Source: Azospirillum sp. TSH100 (GTDB lineage Bacteria; Pseudomonadota; Alphaproteobacteria; Azospirillales; Azospirillaceae). From it: DNA of 64,000 nt. Shown here in pieces: positions 18,452 to 29,183 of this stretch. The translations under genes were made by a program, and so were the position numbers. The stretch is from assembly GCF_004923295.1 (NCBI RefSeq), contig NZ_CP039634.1:2632001-2696000 (forward strand). The letters run 5' to 3'. Position 1 is the first letter of the stretch. Every line of letters begins with the position of its first letter. The notes below the pieces were generated by a model. It made no database searches. It worked only from the letters and a program-made list of their open reading frames with translations, and had not been told where the DNA came from.

Positions 18452-19714
18452 TCAGGCCCCAGGCGCTTCGCTGCGCCGTTCGGCATGGACGTAAAGCGGC
18501 TTGGCCCGCCCTTCGACCACTTCCTTGTTGACCAGAATGCTCTCGATGCCGGTCAGGCCCGGCAGGTCGAACATCGGATCGAGCAGGATGGCCTCCATGA
18601 TCGACCGCAGGCCGCGGGCGCCGGTCTTGCGGGCGATCGCCTTGTGGGCGATGGCGCGCATGGCGTCCTCGGAGAACTCCAGATGGACATCCTCCATCTC
18701 GAACAGGCGCTGGTACTGCTTGACCAGGGCGTTCTTCGGCTTGCTGAGGATCTCGACCAGCGCCGCCTCGTCCAGGTCGGACAGGGTTGCAAGCACCGGC
18801 AGACGGCCAATGAACTCGGGGATCAGGCCGAACTTCAGCAGATCCTCGGGCTCGACCTCATGCAGGATCTCGCCGGTCGCGCGTTCGTCGGCGGAGCGGA
18901 CATCGGCGCCGAAGCCGATGCTGGTGCCCTTGCCGCGCTGGGCGATGATCTTGTCCAGGCCGGCGAAGGCGCCGCCACAGATGAACAGGATGTTGCTGGT
19001 GTCGACCTGCAGGAATTCCTGCTGCGGGTGCTTGCGCCCGCCCTGCGGCGGCACGGAGGCGACGGTGCCTTCCATGATCTTCAGCAGGGCCTGCTGCACG
19101 CCCTCGCCCGACACGTCGCGGGTGATCGACGGGTTGTCGGACTTGCGGCTGATCTTGTCGACCTCGTCGATGTAGACGATGCCGCGCTGCGCCCGCTCGA
19201 CATTGTAGTCGGCGGCCTGGAGCAGCTTGAGGATGATGTTCTCGACGTCCTCGCCGACATAGCCGGCTTCGGTCAGCGTCGTGGCGTCCGCCATGGTGAA
19301 GGGAACGTCGATGATGCGGGCCAGGGTCTGGGCCAGCAGCGTCTTGCCGCAGCCGGTCGGGCCGATCAGCAGGATGTTCGACTTCGCCAGTTCGACGTCG
19401 TTGTGCTTCGTCCCATGGGCGAGGCGCTTGTAATGATTGTGGACCGCCACCGACAGCACGCGCTTGGCGTAGGACTGTCCGATGACGTAATCGTCGAGCA
19501 CCGCATGAATGTCGCGCGGAGTCGGAACCCCGTCGCGGGACTTCACGAGGGTCGTCTTGTTCTCCTCGCGAATGATGTCCATGCACAGTTCGACGCATTC
19601 ATCGCAGATGAACACCGTCGGACCGGCAATCAGCTTGCGGACCTCGTGCTGGCTCTTGCCGCAGAAGGAGCAGTAGAGCGTATTCTTCGAATCGCCGCTG
19701 CTGGACTTGCTCAT
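18452..19714 (-). CDS. clpX: ATP-dependent Clp protease ATP-binding subunit ClpX
   Basis: ClpX is the AAA+ unfoldase that feeds substrates, including ssrA-tagged proteins, to ClpP. The 420-residue product has the N-terminal zinc-binding domain with four cysteines ([14 protein letters not shown], then ICDECVELC), Walker [11 protein letters not shown], Walker [11 protein letters not shown], the ClpP-contacting IGF loop ([10 protein letters not shown]) and sensor-2 region [13 protein letters not shown]. Size and motifs are normal. It follows clpP after 255 bases on the same strand and ends at a strong terminator. The adaptor SspB and tmRNA genes are about 15 kb away in this window. Confidence 0.98.
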   Translation of the reverse strand: MSKSSSGDSKNTLYCSFCGKSQHEVRKLIAGPTVFICDECVELCMDIIREENKTTLVKSRDGVPTPRDIHAVLDDYVIGQSYAKRVLSVAVHNHYKRLAHGTKHNDVELAKSNILLIGPTGCGKTLLAQTLARIIDVPFTMADATTLTEAGYVGEDVENIILKLLQAADYNVERAQRGIVYIDEVDKISRKSDNPSITRDVSGEGVQQALLKIMEGTVASVPPQGGRKHPQQEFLQVDTSNILFICGGAFAGLDKIIAQRGKGTSIGFGADVRSADERATGEILHEVEPEDLLKFGLIPEFIGRLPVLATLSDLDEAALVEILSKPKNALVKQYQRLFEMEDVHLEFSEDAMRAIAHKAIARKTGARGLRSIMEAILLDPMFDLPGLTGIESILVNKEVVEGRAKPLYVHAERRSEAPGA

Positions 19715-19969
19715 CGGTACTCCGTCATCTCGCGGGAGGCGTGGACCCCTAGGACCATGCCCGTTCGCGGCGCCCCCCGACGCCGGTCCTACTCAGGTTA
19801 TCGCGGACGGCGTCCGCGACAAGGTCATGCGCCGTTTTGCGACGCATCACGATCCACATGGCGGACATGCCCCAAGGGGCTCGTCCTATGACCGGATCGT
19901 GTCACTGCCATTCAACAACAGCGTCACGACCCGATCAACCCTTTGTTGGGTGGGCTCAGGACCGGCGGC

Positions 19970-20596
<627 letters not shown>

Positions 20597-20708
20597 GTGT
20601 TCTTCCCTGCCCCCGCAGTTGGCTGAACCGGTGATCGTCGCCGGTACGGAACCACATATAGGAACCTATGGGGGCGGATGGTAGTCCGCCCCCACTCCTT
20701 TTGGGAGT

Positions 20709-22040
20709 TTAGGCGGCCTCAGCCTCGTCCTCGTCCTTCGTCAGCTCTTCGACGCTGACGGTCTTCTCGGTCACCTTGGCCTGATCCAGGATGTGATCGA
20801 CCACCTTGTCCTCGAAGATCGGGGCGCGGAGGTTCTCCAGAGCCTGCTGGTTCTGCTTGAAGAACTCGAACACCTGGCGCTCCTGACCGGGGAAGCGGCG
20901 GGCTTCGTTGATCAGGGCGCGGTTCACCTCGTCCTGGGTGACCTGGATGTTGTTGCGGCGGCCGACTTCCGACAGCAGCAGACCCAGGCGGACGCGGCGC
21001 TCGGCGATCGAGCGGTACTCGGCCTTCAGCTCGTCCTCGGACTTGTTGGCGTCCTCGCCGGCGGTGCCGTTCTTGATCTCCTCCTGGAGACGCTCCCAGA
21101 TGCCGCCGAACTCGATGTCGACCATGCCGGCCGGCACCTCGAACGAGTGGGCCTCGGCCAGCTTGTCGAGCAGCTGGCGCTTCACGCGCAGGCGCGACAG
21201 GCCGTCATACTCGCCCTTGATGCGGTCGCGGATGGCTTCGCGCATCTTCTCCAGGCTCTCCATGCCGAACTCCTTGGCGAGTTCGTCATTGACCTCGGCC
21301 GGGACGTTCTTGCGCAGCTCCTTGACGTCGACCTCGAAGACGGTCGCGGCACCCTTCAGGCGCTCGTGCGGGTAATCTTCCGGGAAGGTGACGTTGACGG
21401 TGCGATGCTCGCCGGCCTTGGCGCCGACCAGCTGCTCCTCGAAGCCCGGGACGAAGCGGCCGGCACCCAGCTCCAGCGGGTAGTCCTTGCCGTCCATGCC
21501 TTCCAGCGCCTCGCCGTCGACCGTGCCGGCGAAGTCGATCACGGCGATGTCGCCGGTCTCGGCGGCGCGGTCCTCGGTGACCGGAGCCTGGGTCGAATGG
21601 GCCGACGCCAGACGGGCCAGAGCTTCCTGCACCGACTCCTCGGTGACCTCGGCGACCGGCTTCTCCAGCTCGATGCCGGTGAAGTCGCCCGGCTCGACGT
21701 CCGGCAGCAGCTCGACGGCCATCTTGTAGGTGAGGTCGCCGCCGTCCTCGTACTTCTCGACTTCGATCTTCGGCTGCAGGGCGACGCGCAGGCCGCGCTC
21801 GCTCAGCGCCTGGCGCGAGCTGTCGGAGATGGCGTCCTCCAGCACCTCGGACAGCACGCCGCCGAAATAGCGCTGCTTGATCACGGTGACCGGCACCTTG
21901 CCAGGACGGAAGCCCGGCAGCTGGACCGTGCGGCGCAGCTCTTCCAGCTTGCCGTTCACCTTCTCTTCGATGTCCTTGGCGGAAATGACGACCTGAAATT
22001 CGCGCTTGAGGCCGTCGGTGCTGGTCTCGGTGATGTTCAT
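20709..22040 (-). CDS. tig: Trigger factor
   Basis: Trigger factor is the ribosome-bound chaperone and peptidyl-prolyl isomerase that meets nascent chains at the exit tunnel. The 443-residue protein begins MNITETSTDGLKREFQVVIS and holds the ribosome-docking signature GFRPGKVP (about residues 44-51). The FKBP-type PPIase domain follows (about 160-245, with FEEQLVGAKAGEHRTVNVTFPEDY), then a long helical C-terminal chaperone domain with an acidic tail. It heads the tig-clpP-clpX order, just downstream of tRNA-Leu. Confidence 0.97.
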   Translation of the reverse strand: MNITETSTDGLKREFQVVISAKDIEEKVNGKLEELRRTVQLPGFRPGKVPVTVIKQRYFGGVLSEVLEDAISDSSRQALSERGLRVALQPKIEVEKYEDGGDLTYKMAVELLPDVEPGDFTGIELEKPVAEVTEESVQEALARLASAHSTQAPVTEDRAAETGDIAVIDFAGTVDGEALEGMDGKDYPLELGAGRFVPGFEEQLVGAKAGEHRTVNVTFPEDYPHERLKGAATVFEVDVKELRKNVPAEVNDELAKEFGMESLEKMREAIRDRIKGEYDGLSRLRVKRQLLDKLAEAHSFEVPAGMVDIEFGGIWERLQEEIKNGTAGEDANKSEDELKAEYRSIAERRVRLGLLLSEVGRRNNIQVTQDEVNRALINEARRFPGQERQVFEFFKQNQQALENLRAPIFEDKVVDHILDQAKVTEKTVSVEELTKDEDEAEAA

Positions 22041-22131
22041 CGGAACGAAAGCCTATCTCGTTGTTCCGGCCCGGCGGCGCCCGTCCGGGCGGCCCGAATC
22101 CGTGTTGTCCATGCGGTCCAAGGTGTTGCCA

Positions 22132-22216
<85 letters not shown>

Positions 22217-22353
22217 GTTCATGGCAAAGGCAGCCGCGACGGGTGCGCAAACACCCGCCGGACCGCCGGCGAAGTCCGGTCTATAGCACAGCGCGCCGGA
22301 AGCAAACAGGCAAAATGGCCCCACTCAAGAGAGTGAGGCGCGCGCTTTTCGCC

Positions 22354-23883
22354 TCAGCTGCCTGCCTTCCCCAGCGAGCGCACCGCCGAGGAGGTGATGA
22401 TGCGCCCCTCGCCGGTGTAGGCCTCGTGGTTGGCGTCGATCTCGCCCAGCCGGTAGCGGTAGTTGATCATCATTCCCAGCGACTGCTTCAACCCCTTGCC
22501 CGAACGGTCGGCCAACCAGTTCAGCCGCTCCATCCGCGCGCCGTTGGTCAGGTGGAAATGCGCCACCGGGTCCAAAGCGCGGGAGCGGCCATGGCCCTTC
22601 GCCTCCTGCACCGTCGTCAGGTAATGGACGCCCAGCCGCATCAGCGGCCCGCGCAGGCGCTTCTGCAACTCCTCGTCCTCCGCCCAGCCGGGACGGGCGA
22701 GCGCACGGGAGAGCAGCGGCGATTCGTCGGTGCCGATGCCGCCTTCGGTGGGTGTGCCCACCACGTCGGCCTGTTCAAGCTCGCTCAGCCGTTCGGCAAT
22801 GCGTTCGGCCTCGGCGTTCGTCAGCAGGGCGTCGCCGTCACGGTCGAGCGCGCGGTCGAACCAGCGGCGGAAGCCGGGGATCGGCGACAGGGTGGCGTAG
22901 CACTTGATGTTGGGAAACTCGGTCGCCAGCCCATCGACCACCCGCTTGATCAGGAAATTGCCGAAGCTGATGCCGGCCAGACCGACCTGCGCGTTGGAGA
23001 TCGAATAGAAGATGGCGCTGTCGGCGCTCTTGGGATCGCAGACCGGCGCGGTCGGGTCGAGCAGCGCCTGCACGTTGTCCGACATGCCCTGGACCAGCGC
23101 CACCTCGACGAAGATCAGCGGCTCGTGCGGCATGCGCGGGTGGAAGAAGGCGAAGCAGCGGCGGTCCGAATCGAGCCGGTCCTTCAGATCCTGCCAGCCG
23201 CTGATCTCGTGCACCGCCTCATACTTGATCAGCTTCTCCAGCAGCGAGGCCGGGCTGTCCCAGGTGATGCGGTGCATTTCCAGGAAGCCGACGTCGAACC
23301 AGGCCCGCAGCAGGTTCTTCAGATCGTCTTCCAGGGCCTGCAGCAGCGGTTCGCCGCGTGCCATCTCCATCAGCTCGGCGCGCAGGTCGACCAGGAACTT
23401 CACCCCTTCCGGCAGGGCGTTGAACTGGGTCAGCAATCGCAGGCGCGGCGGTTCCAGCGCGCGCCGCAGGGCCCGTTCCGCATGACCGCGCGCCACCGGA
23501 TCGGTCGCCGCCTGAAAGGTCGCCATCGCGTCCATCACCGCGTCGCGGTCCACGTCGAAGTCGCGCGCGAGCATTAAAAGGAAATTGCGCCGCCCCTGCG
23601 GATCGAGCGCCAGATAGGTGCGGCCAAGCTGGGCGGCGCGGGCGCGGGCCGAGACCTCGCCGCCGCGCGAGTCCAGGCAGGCCTCGATCTGCTCCTTCAG
23701 ACGCTCGGCGTCCTCCTTGGGCAGATGCGTGCGGGGCGGCGCACCGACGGCGCCACGCGCCGAGGCCGCGATCTCGCGCCAGCGGGTGCGCAGGTTGTCC
23801 AGCGCGCGGTCGAAGAAATTGGGCTGCGCGGCCTGGGATGGCGGCACAGGCTCCAGAGTGGTGGTGTCGGGTGCGTCGCTCAT
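22354..23883 (-). CDS. Malonyl-CoA decarboxylase
   Basis: This enzyme converts malonyl-CoA to acetyl-CoA and CO2. The 509-residue product (start MSDAPDTTTLEP at 23883; a 12-codon upstream extension is Arg-rich and lacks a better start) has the typical two-part layout. A helical N-terminal domain (about 40-190) is followed by a GNAT-like catalytic domain with RRCFAFFHPRMPHEPLIFVEVAL and DSAIFYSISNAQVGLAGISFGNFLIKRVV, both signature stretches of the MLYCD/MatA family. Asn, Ser and His residues of the active region (SISNAQ, HPRMPHEP) are kept. The usual matB/matC partners are not adjacent, so it is not in a malonate-use operon here. Confidence 0.92.
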   Translation of the reverse strand: MSDAPDTTTLEPVPPSQAAQPNFFDRALDNLRTRWREIAASARGAVGAPPRTHLPKEDAERLKEQIEACLDSRGGEVSARARAAQLGRTYLALDPQGRRNFLLMLARDFDVDRDAVMDAMATFQAATDPVARGHAERALRRALEPPRLRLLTQFNALPEGVKFLVDLRAELMEMARGEPLLQALEDDLKNLLRAWFDVGFLEMHRITWDSPASLLEKLIKYEAVHEISGWQDLKDRLDSDRRCFAFFHPRMPHEPLIFVEVALVQGMSDNVQALLDPTAPVCDPKSADSAIFYSISNAQVGLAGISFGNFLIKRVVDGLATEFPNIKCYATLSPIPGFRRWFDRALDRDGDALLTNAEAERIAERLSELEQADVVGTPTEGGIGTDESPLLSRALARPGWAEDEELQKRLRGPLMRLGVHYLTTVQEAKGHGRSRALDPVAHFHLTNGARMERLNWLADRSGKGLKQSLGMMINYRYRLGEIDANHEAYTGEGRIITSSAVRSLGKAGS

Positions 23884-23986
23884 GCCCCGGAGTCTGGCCC
23901 TGCCCGGCCGGCGCCGCAAGTGGGCGCGCGGACGCAGCGGTCCGGAGTACCGCGGACGCCGGCCATCGACCGCTCTTGGGCAGGCT

Positions 23987-25450
23987 CTATCCCTGCGCCT
24001 TCAGCGCCTTGAGCACGCCGGGCAGCGCCCCCGCCAGATCGTCGGAGATCAGACCGGGGCCAAGGGCCCTCCCGGCCTCGCCATGCAGCCAAACGGCGGT
24101 GCAGGCCGCCTCGAACCCGTCCATTCCCTGCGCCAGCAGGCCGAGCACGATGCCGGCCAGGACGTCGCCGGTGCCGGCGGTCGCCAGATCGGGCGGCGCA
24201 TTCATGTTGACCACCGCCCGGCCATCGGGGGCGGCGACCACGGTGTCGGCCCCCTTCAGCACGACGACCGCGCCGGACCGCGCGGCGGCGGCACGCACCC
24301 GCGACAGCTTGTCGCCGTCCATGCCGACGGAGTCGCCGAACAGGCGGGAGAACTCCCCCTCATGCGGGGTCAGGACGCAGCGCTGGTCGAGCCGGTCGAG
24401 CAGCTCGTCGGCCGACTCGGCGAAGCTGGTCAAGGCGTCGGCGTCGAGAACGCAGGCCCGGCGGGCATCCAGCGCGGCCATCACCGCGGCGCGGGTCTGC
24501 GCGCCCCTGCCCGCCCCCGGCCCGATCAGCACGGCATTCCTGCGCGGGTCCTGCAACAGCCGGCCGAAGGCGCCGGCATCCTCGAGCGGGTCGACGATCA
24601 CGCTGGCACAGCCGGCGGCATAGATCGGGAAGACCTCCTGCGGGCAGGCGATGGTGACCAGCCCGGCCCCGGCGCGCAATGCGGCGACCGAGGCCAGCCG
24701 CGCCGCCCCGGTCATCCGCGCCCCGCCCAGCACCACCGCATGGCCGCGGGCATATTTGTGGCCGTCCAGCGCCGGCCACGGAAAACGGTGGCGCCACAGC
24801 GACGGCTCGTTGACCGCGGTCTGCGGCGCGATGCTGTCAAGCGCCCGGTCGGGAATGCCGATGTCGGCGACCACCACCTCGCCGCACAGGGTACGGCCGG
24901 GCAGCAGCACATGGCCGGGCTTGCGGCGGAAGAAGGTGACGGTCAGCGCCGCCTGGGGTGCGGCGCCCAGCACCCGGCCGCTGTCGCCGTGCAGGCCGCT
25001 CGGCACGTCGACGGCGACGACGGTGCGCCCCTCCATCGCCTCCACGATGGCACGGGCGAGGCCGTCGAGCGGCCGGGACAGGCCGGCGCCGAACAGCGCG
25101 TCGATGACCAGGGGGTTGCCCTTCAGGATGTAGGGATCGGCCGCCTCGATCGGACCGGGCCAGCGCTCCGCCGCCACCGCGGCATCGCCGGTCAGCGCGG
25201 ATCGCGTGCCGAGCAGCGCCAGCCGCACCGGCCAGCCGGCCTCCAGCAGGAGCCGGGCGATGACGAAACCGTCGCCGCCATTGTTGCCGGGCCCGCAGAG
25301 CACGGCGGTGGGATGCGGCGCCCAGCGTTCGCATACCGCGCGGACCACGGCGGCGCCGGCGGCCTCCATCAGGGCCGGGCCGGGAACCCCGGCGGCGATG
25401 GCCAGCTGGTCGGCCCGATACATCTCCGCGACGGACAGAAGCTCATCCAT
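23987..25450 (-). CDS. nnr: Bifunctional NAD(P)H-hydrate epimerase / ADP-dependent dehydratase
   Basis: The enzyme repairs damaged, hydrated NADH and NADPH. The 487-residue protein is a fusion. The N-terminal YjeF_N epimerase domain (about 1-210) shows LCGPGNNGGDGFVIARLL and VVAVDVPSGLHGDSG. The C-terminal ribokinase-like dehydratase domain (about 220-487) shows the ATP/ADP-binding GPGAGRGAQTRAAV, VLTPHEGEFSRLFG and DLATAGTGDVLAGIVLGLL. Both active regions look intact. In other Rhodospirillales this gene often lies next to glnB and glnA, as here, with only the tRNA-His gene between, on the opposite strand. Confidence 0.95.
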   Translation of the reverse strand: MDELLSVAEMYRADQLAIAAGVPGPALMEAAGAAVVRAVCERWAPHPTAVLCGPGNNGGDGFVIARLLLEAGWPVRLALLGTRSALTGDAAVAAERWPGPIEAADPYILKGNPLVIDALFGAGLSRPLDGLARAIVEAMEGRTVVAVDVPSGLHGDSGRVLGAAPQAALTVTFFRRKPGHVLLPGRTLCGEVVVADIGIPDRALDSIAPQTAVNEPSLWRHRFPWPALDGHKYARGHAVVLGGARMTGAARLASVAALRAGAGLVTIACPQEVFPIYAAGCASVIVDPLEDAGAFGRLLQDPRRNAVLIGPGAGRGAQTRAAVMAALDARRACVLDADALTSFAESADELLDRLDQRCVLTPHEGEFSRLFGDSVGMDGDKLSRVRAAAARSGAVVVLKGADTVVAAPDGRAVVNMNAPPDLATAGTGDVLAGIVLGLLAQGMDGFEAACTAVWLHGEAGRALGPGLISDDLAGALPGVLKALKAQG

Positions 25451-25579
25451 CCCCCACTCTCCCCGACCGTGGCCCTGGCCGACCCTGGCCCGCCTTGCCG
25501 TTTCCCGGGCGGGCGAGGACCAGCACGCCCGCTCTACCCGTAGGCGATGTCCTCACCCTGGAAACTCATACGGACAAGC

Positions 25580-26439
<860 letters not shown>

Positions 26440-26734
26440 TCGCGCAACCGCCCGACATCCCGACCGTCCGACCGGATCGCTTCCGACCAGCACCCGCCAA
26501 CATGCGCCGATTTCCCCTCCCCCTCACGCCGGCCCCGGCCGCACCCCTCGCCGAACGGCCGAAGGCCGCCTATGGCGAACGTGCGACTTTTTGGGTTGGC
26601 GCGTTGTGCGGGGAAGAAAGGCGTGAGATAACGTCCGCCGCGAGCGCCGCACTCCGCCGCCAGAGCCCCTTCGGGGCTTGGGCAGCGGCTTGACGCAGCG
26701 GGATCCAACCCTCTTAAAGCGTGGAAAAAGAGAC

Positions 26735-28144
26735 ATGTCCGACATCAGCAAGGTCTTCGACCTGATCAAGGAACACGACGTCAAGTACGTGGACCTGCGC
26801 TTCACCGACCCGCGCGGCAAGCTGCACCACACGGCCCAGCACGTCTCGACCATCGACGAGGACGTGTTCGAAGACGGCATCATGTTCGACGGTTCCTCGA
26901 TCGCCGGCTGGAAGGGCATCGAAGAGTCGGACATGATCCTGAAGCTGGACCCGACGACGGCCGTCATGGATCCGTTCGCCGCCCAGCCGACGCTGAACAT
27001 CCTCTGCGACGTGTACGATCCGGGTACCGGCGGCGCCTATGCCCGCTGCCCGCGCGGCATCGCCAAGGCCGCCGAGAAGTACACCGCTTCGGCCGGCATC
27101 GGCGACACCGTCTTCTTCGGCCCGGAAGCCGAGTTCTTCGTGTTCGACGACGTCAAGTACTCCGTCGACATGAACAAGGTGTCCTACGAGTTCGCCTCGG
27201 ACGAGGGTTCCTACTCGTCGGGCAAGGATTATGAGGACGGCAACCTGGGCCACCGCCCGGGCACCAAGGGCGGCTATTTCCCGGTCGCTCCGGTCGACAG
27301 CTGCAACGACCTGCGCGCCGAGATGCTGAGCGTCCTGGCCGAGATGGGCGTTCCGGTCGAGAAGCACCACCACGAGGTGGCTGCCGCCCAGCACGAGCTG
27401 GGCATCAAGTTCGACACGCTGGTCCGCACCGGCGACAACATGCAGTACTACAAGTACGTGGTGCACAACGTCGCCCACGCCTATGGCAAGACCGCGACCT
27501 TCATGCCGAAGCCGGTCTTCGGCGACAACGGTTCGGGCATGCACTGCCACCAGTCGATCTGGAAGGACGGCCAGCCGCTGTTCGCCGGCAACCAGTATGC
27601 CGACCTGTCGGAGCTGGCGCTGTACTACATCGGCGGCATCATCAAGCACGCCAAGGCGCTGAACGCCTTCACCAACCCGTCGACCAACAGCTACAAGCGT
27701 CTGGTCCCGGGCTATGAGGCTCCGGTGCTGCTGGCCTATTCGGCCCGCAACCGTTCGGCGTCCTGCCGCATCCCGTACGTCGCCTCGCCGAAGGGCAAGC
27801 GCGTCGAGGTCCGCTTCCCGGATCCGTCGGCCAACCCGTACCTGGCCTTCGCCGCCATGCTGATGGCCGGCCTGGACGGCATCCAGAACAAGATCCATCC
27901 GGGCGACGCGATGGACAAGAACCTGTACGACCTGCCGCCGGAAGAGCTGGCCAAGGTCCCGACCGTCTGCGGCTCGCTGCGCGAAGCCCTGAACTCCCTG
28001 CGTGAGGACAACGAGTTCCTGCGCAAGGGCGACGTCTTCTCGCAGGACATGATCGACGGCTACATCGACCTCCGCACGGAAGAGATGATGGCCTTCGAGA
28101 CCATGCCGCACCCGATCGAGTACAAGATGTACTACTCGGTTTGA
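26735..28144 (+). CDS. glnA: Glutamine synthetase type I (GlnA)
   Basis: GlnA makes glutamine from glutamate, ammonia and ATP as a dodecamer. The 469-residue protein begins [25 protein letters not shown] and has [18 protein letters not shown], the ATP-binding [16 protein letters not shown], the active-site [11 protein letters not shown] segment, and [11 protein letters not shown], whose Tyr is the adenylylation site of the GSI-beta class. The start at 26735 is supported by a purine-rich upstream run (GTGGAAAAAGAGAC). It shares the glnBA region with glnB and ends at a strong terminator. Regulation is expected both by NtrC and by PII-controlled adenylylation. Confidence 0.98.
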   Translation: MSDISKVFDLIKEHDVKYVDLRFTDPRGKLHHTAQHVSTIDEDVFEDGIMFDGSSIAGWKGIEESDMILKLDPTTAVMDPFAAQPTLNILCDVYDPGTGGAYARCPRGIAKAAEKYTASAGIGDTVFFGPEAEFFVFDDVKYSVDMNKVSYEFASDEGSYSSGKDYEDGNLGHRPGTKGGYFPVAPVDSCNDLRAEMLSVLAEMGVPVEKHHHEVAAAQHELGIKFDTLVRTGDNMQYYKYVVHNVAHAYGKTATFMPKPVFGDNGSGMHCHQSIWKDGQPLFAGNQYADLSELALYYIGGIIKHAKALNAFTNPSTNSYKRLVPGYEAPVLLAYSARNRSASCRIPYVASPKGKRVEVRFPDPSANPYLAFAAMLMAGLDGIQNKIHPGDAMDKNLYDLPPEELAKVPTVCGSLREALNSLREDNEFLRKGDVFSQDMIDGYIDLRTEEMMAFETMPHPIEYKMYYSV

Positions 28145-28190
28145 TGGTGCCGCGCGGCGTCCGACAACGGGCGCCGCGGCCGGTCACGCA

Positions 28191-28484
28191 TCATTCGAAA
28201 GCCGCTCCCGGTTCGCGCCGGGGGCGGTTTTCTTTTTGGGCCCGCTCCATCCAGACACCGACATCGGGCGGCGCACATCCCTTGCGCTCCGCACAGTCCG
28301 CCTTGGCGCAGGTGCAGGCCGGGAACAGGCAGCCGTCGCCGTTCAGGTCGGTCGCCCGCACCGCAAGGTCGTAGCGCACCCCGCGCATGATGGCGGGGCC
28401 GGCGGTGCTGTGGCGCTCGTAATGCTCCACGACATGGCGGACGCGGGTAAGCAGTTCGCGCCGTTGATCGTTCCCCGGGTCCAT
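28191..28484 (-). CDS. Small Cys-rich hypothetical protein
   Basis: I do not recognise this 97-residue product (start MDPGNDQRRELLTRVRH at 28484; longer in-frame starts exist but lack ribosome sites). A helical N-terminal half (HVVEHYERHS) is followed by the cluster CLFPACTCAKADCAERKGC (about residues 58-76), with five cysteines that could bind metal, then a charged tail. Its 3' end overlaps the glnA terminator hairpin on the opposite strand, so the two units converge closely. Protein-like composition and cysteine spacing support it, but the frame could extend differently. Confidence 0.5.
   Translation of the reverse strand: MDPGNDQRRELLTRVRHVVEHYERHSTAGPAIMRGVRYDLAVRATDLNGDGCLFPACTCAKADCAERKGCAPPDVGVWMERAQKENRPRREPGAAFE
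28202..28237 (+). terminator. Terminator of glnA
   Basis: CCGCTCCCGG (28202-28211) pairs with CCGGGGGCGG (28218-28227) including one G-T pair, followed by TTTTCTTTTT (28228-28237). It lies about 60 bases beyond the glnA stop codon. Confidence 0.88.
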
Positions 28485-28658
28485 GCCTTCGCCCCCAATC
28501 GCCATGATTGCCGACATCAACAGGGACGCCGGAAGACCGTCTCCTGTTCCGCCATCCAAGCGCAGTACGGCGCATGGAGAAACCGACGCACAGGAATGAT
28601 GCGCCGGCCCGGCTGTTGCCACCGCAATGATCAAGATGGATGAACAAGACTGGAGAGC

Positions 28659-28853
28659 ATGATGGATCGCGATCGGCTGCACCGCGTCGCCAAGGCGCTG
28701 GGCGACGTCCGTCTCTACGAGAAACACCACACCGGTGAGTTCATCACCATGCGCCTGCGCGACTCCCTGGCCGACAACCCCGGCTATGACGAGGAGGAGG
28801 TGGACAGGAAGCTGCTGGAACTGGCCCGCGTGGCGCTTGAGGCCGCCGAATAG
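28659..28853 (+). CDS. Small hypothetical protein
   Basis: A 64-residue product (MMDRDRLHRVAKALGDVRLY...; a second ATG at 28662) preceded by GGAGAG at a good distance. The charged, amphipathic composition with the end EEEVDRKLLELARVALEAAE suggests a helical protein. I do not recognise the family. The next small gene follows 76 bases downstream on the same strand. Confidence 0.6.
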   Translation: MMDRDRLHRVAKALGDVRLYEKHHTGEFITMRLRDSLADNPGYDEEEVDRKLLELARVALEAAE

Positions 28854-28929
28854 CCGGAACCAAGGGTGACGAAGCGGCGGGCGGTCTGTTGGTTGAGGTG
28901 AAGCGAGCCAACAGAGGGAGACAGCCGCC

Positions 28930-29106
28930 ATGGCCGAAGGGAAGACGCAGCAGACCGATGGTCCGGCGACCAAGCCGATCCCGGTGAAGCCGGCGGTCGA
29001 ACCGATGAGCGACAAGGACGAAGCGCCGCCGGGCACGCCGGGGACGGGCGAGACCATCGATCCGAAAACTGGCGAGACCTATGTGCAGGGCATCGGCGGG
29101 GCGTAA
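28930..29106 (+). CDS. Very small Pro/Thr-rich hypothetical protein
   Basis: An open frame of 58 residues starts with ATG at 28930 behind GAGGGAGAC and ends with TAA at 29104-29106. The product is hydrophilic, Pro/Gly/Thr-rich (GTPGTGETIDPKTGETYVQG) and probably disordered. It ends before a strong bidirectional terminator. No family is recognised; coding status rests on the ribosome site, position and plausible composition. Confidence 0.5.
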   Translation: MAEGKTQQTDGPATKPIPVKPAVEPMSDKDEAPPGTPGTGETIDPKTGETYVQGIGGA

Positions 29107-29134
29107 AGGCGTCCGCAGCGTCCCCCCAAAACGA

Positions 29135-29164
29135 AAAGGGCCGGCTCCCGTGAGCCGGCCCTTT
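29135..29164. terminator. Bidirectional terminator between a small plus-strand gene and gatA
   Basis: A 13-bp perfect stem (29135-29147 with 29152-29164, loop CCGT) flanked by A-rich and T-rich ends. It separates the convergent small plus-strand gene at 28930 and minus-strand gatA. Confidence 0.85.
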
Positions 29165-29183
29165 CGCTGTCATGCTACCCGCG

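Noticed and set aside
28142-28658. A longer upstream start for the Cys-rich frame (up to 289 codons)
   Set aside because: The upstream part runs antisense to the plus-strand small gene at 28659-28853 and looks like a shadow; the ribosome context favours 28484.
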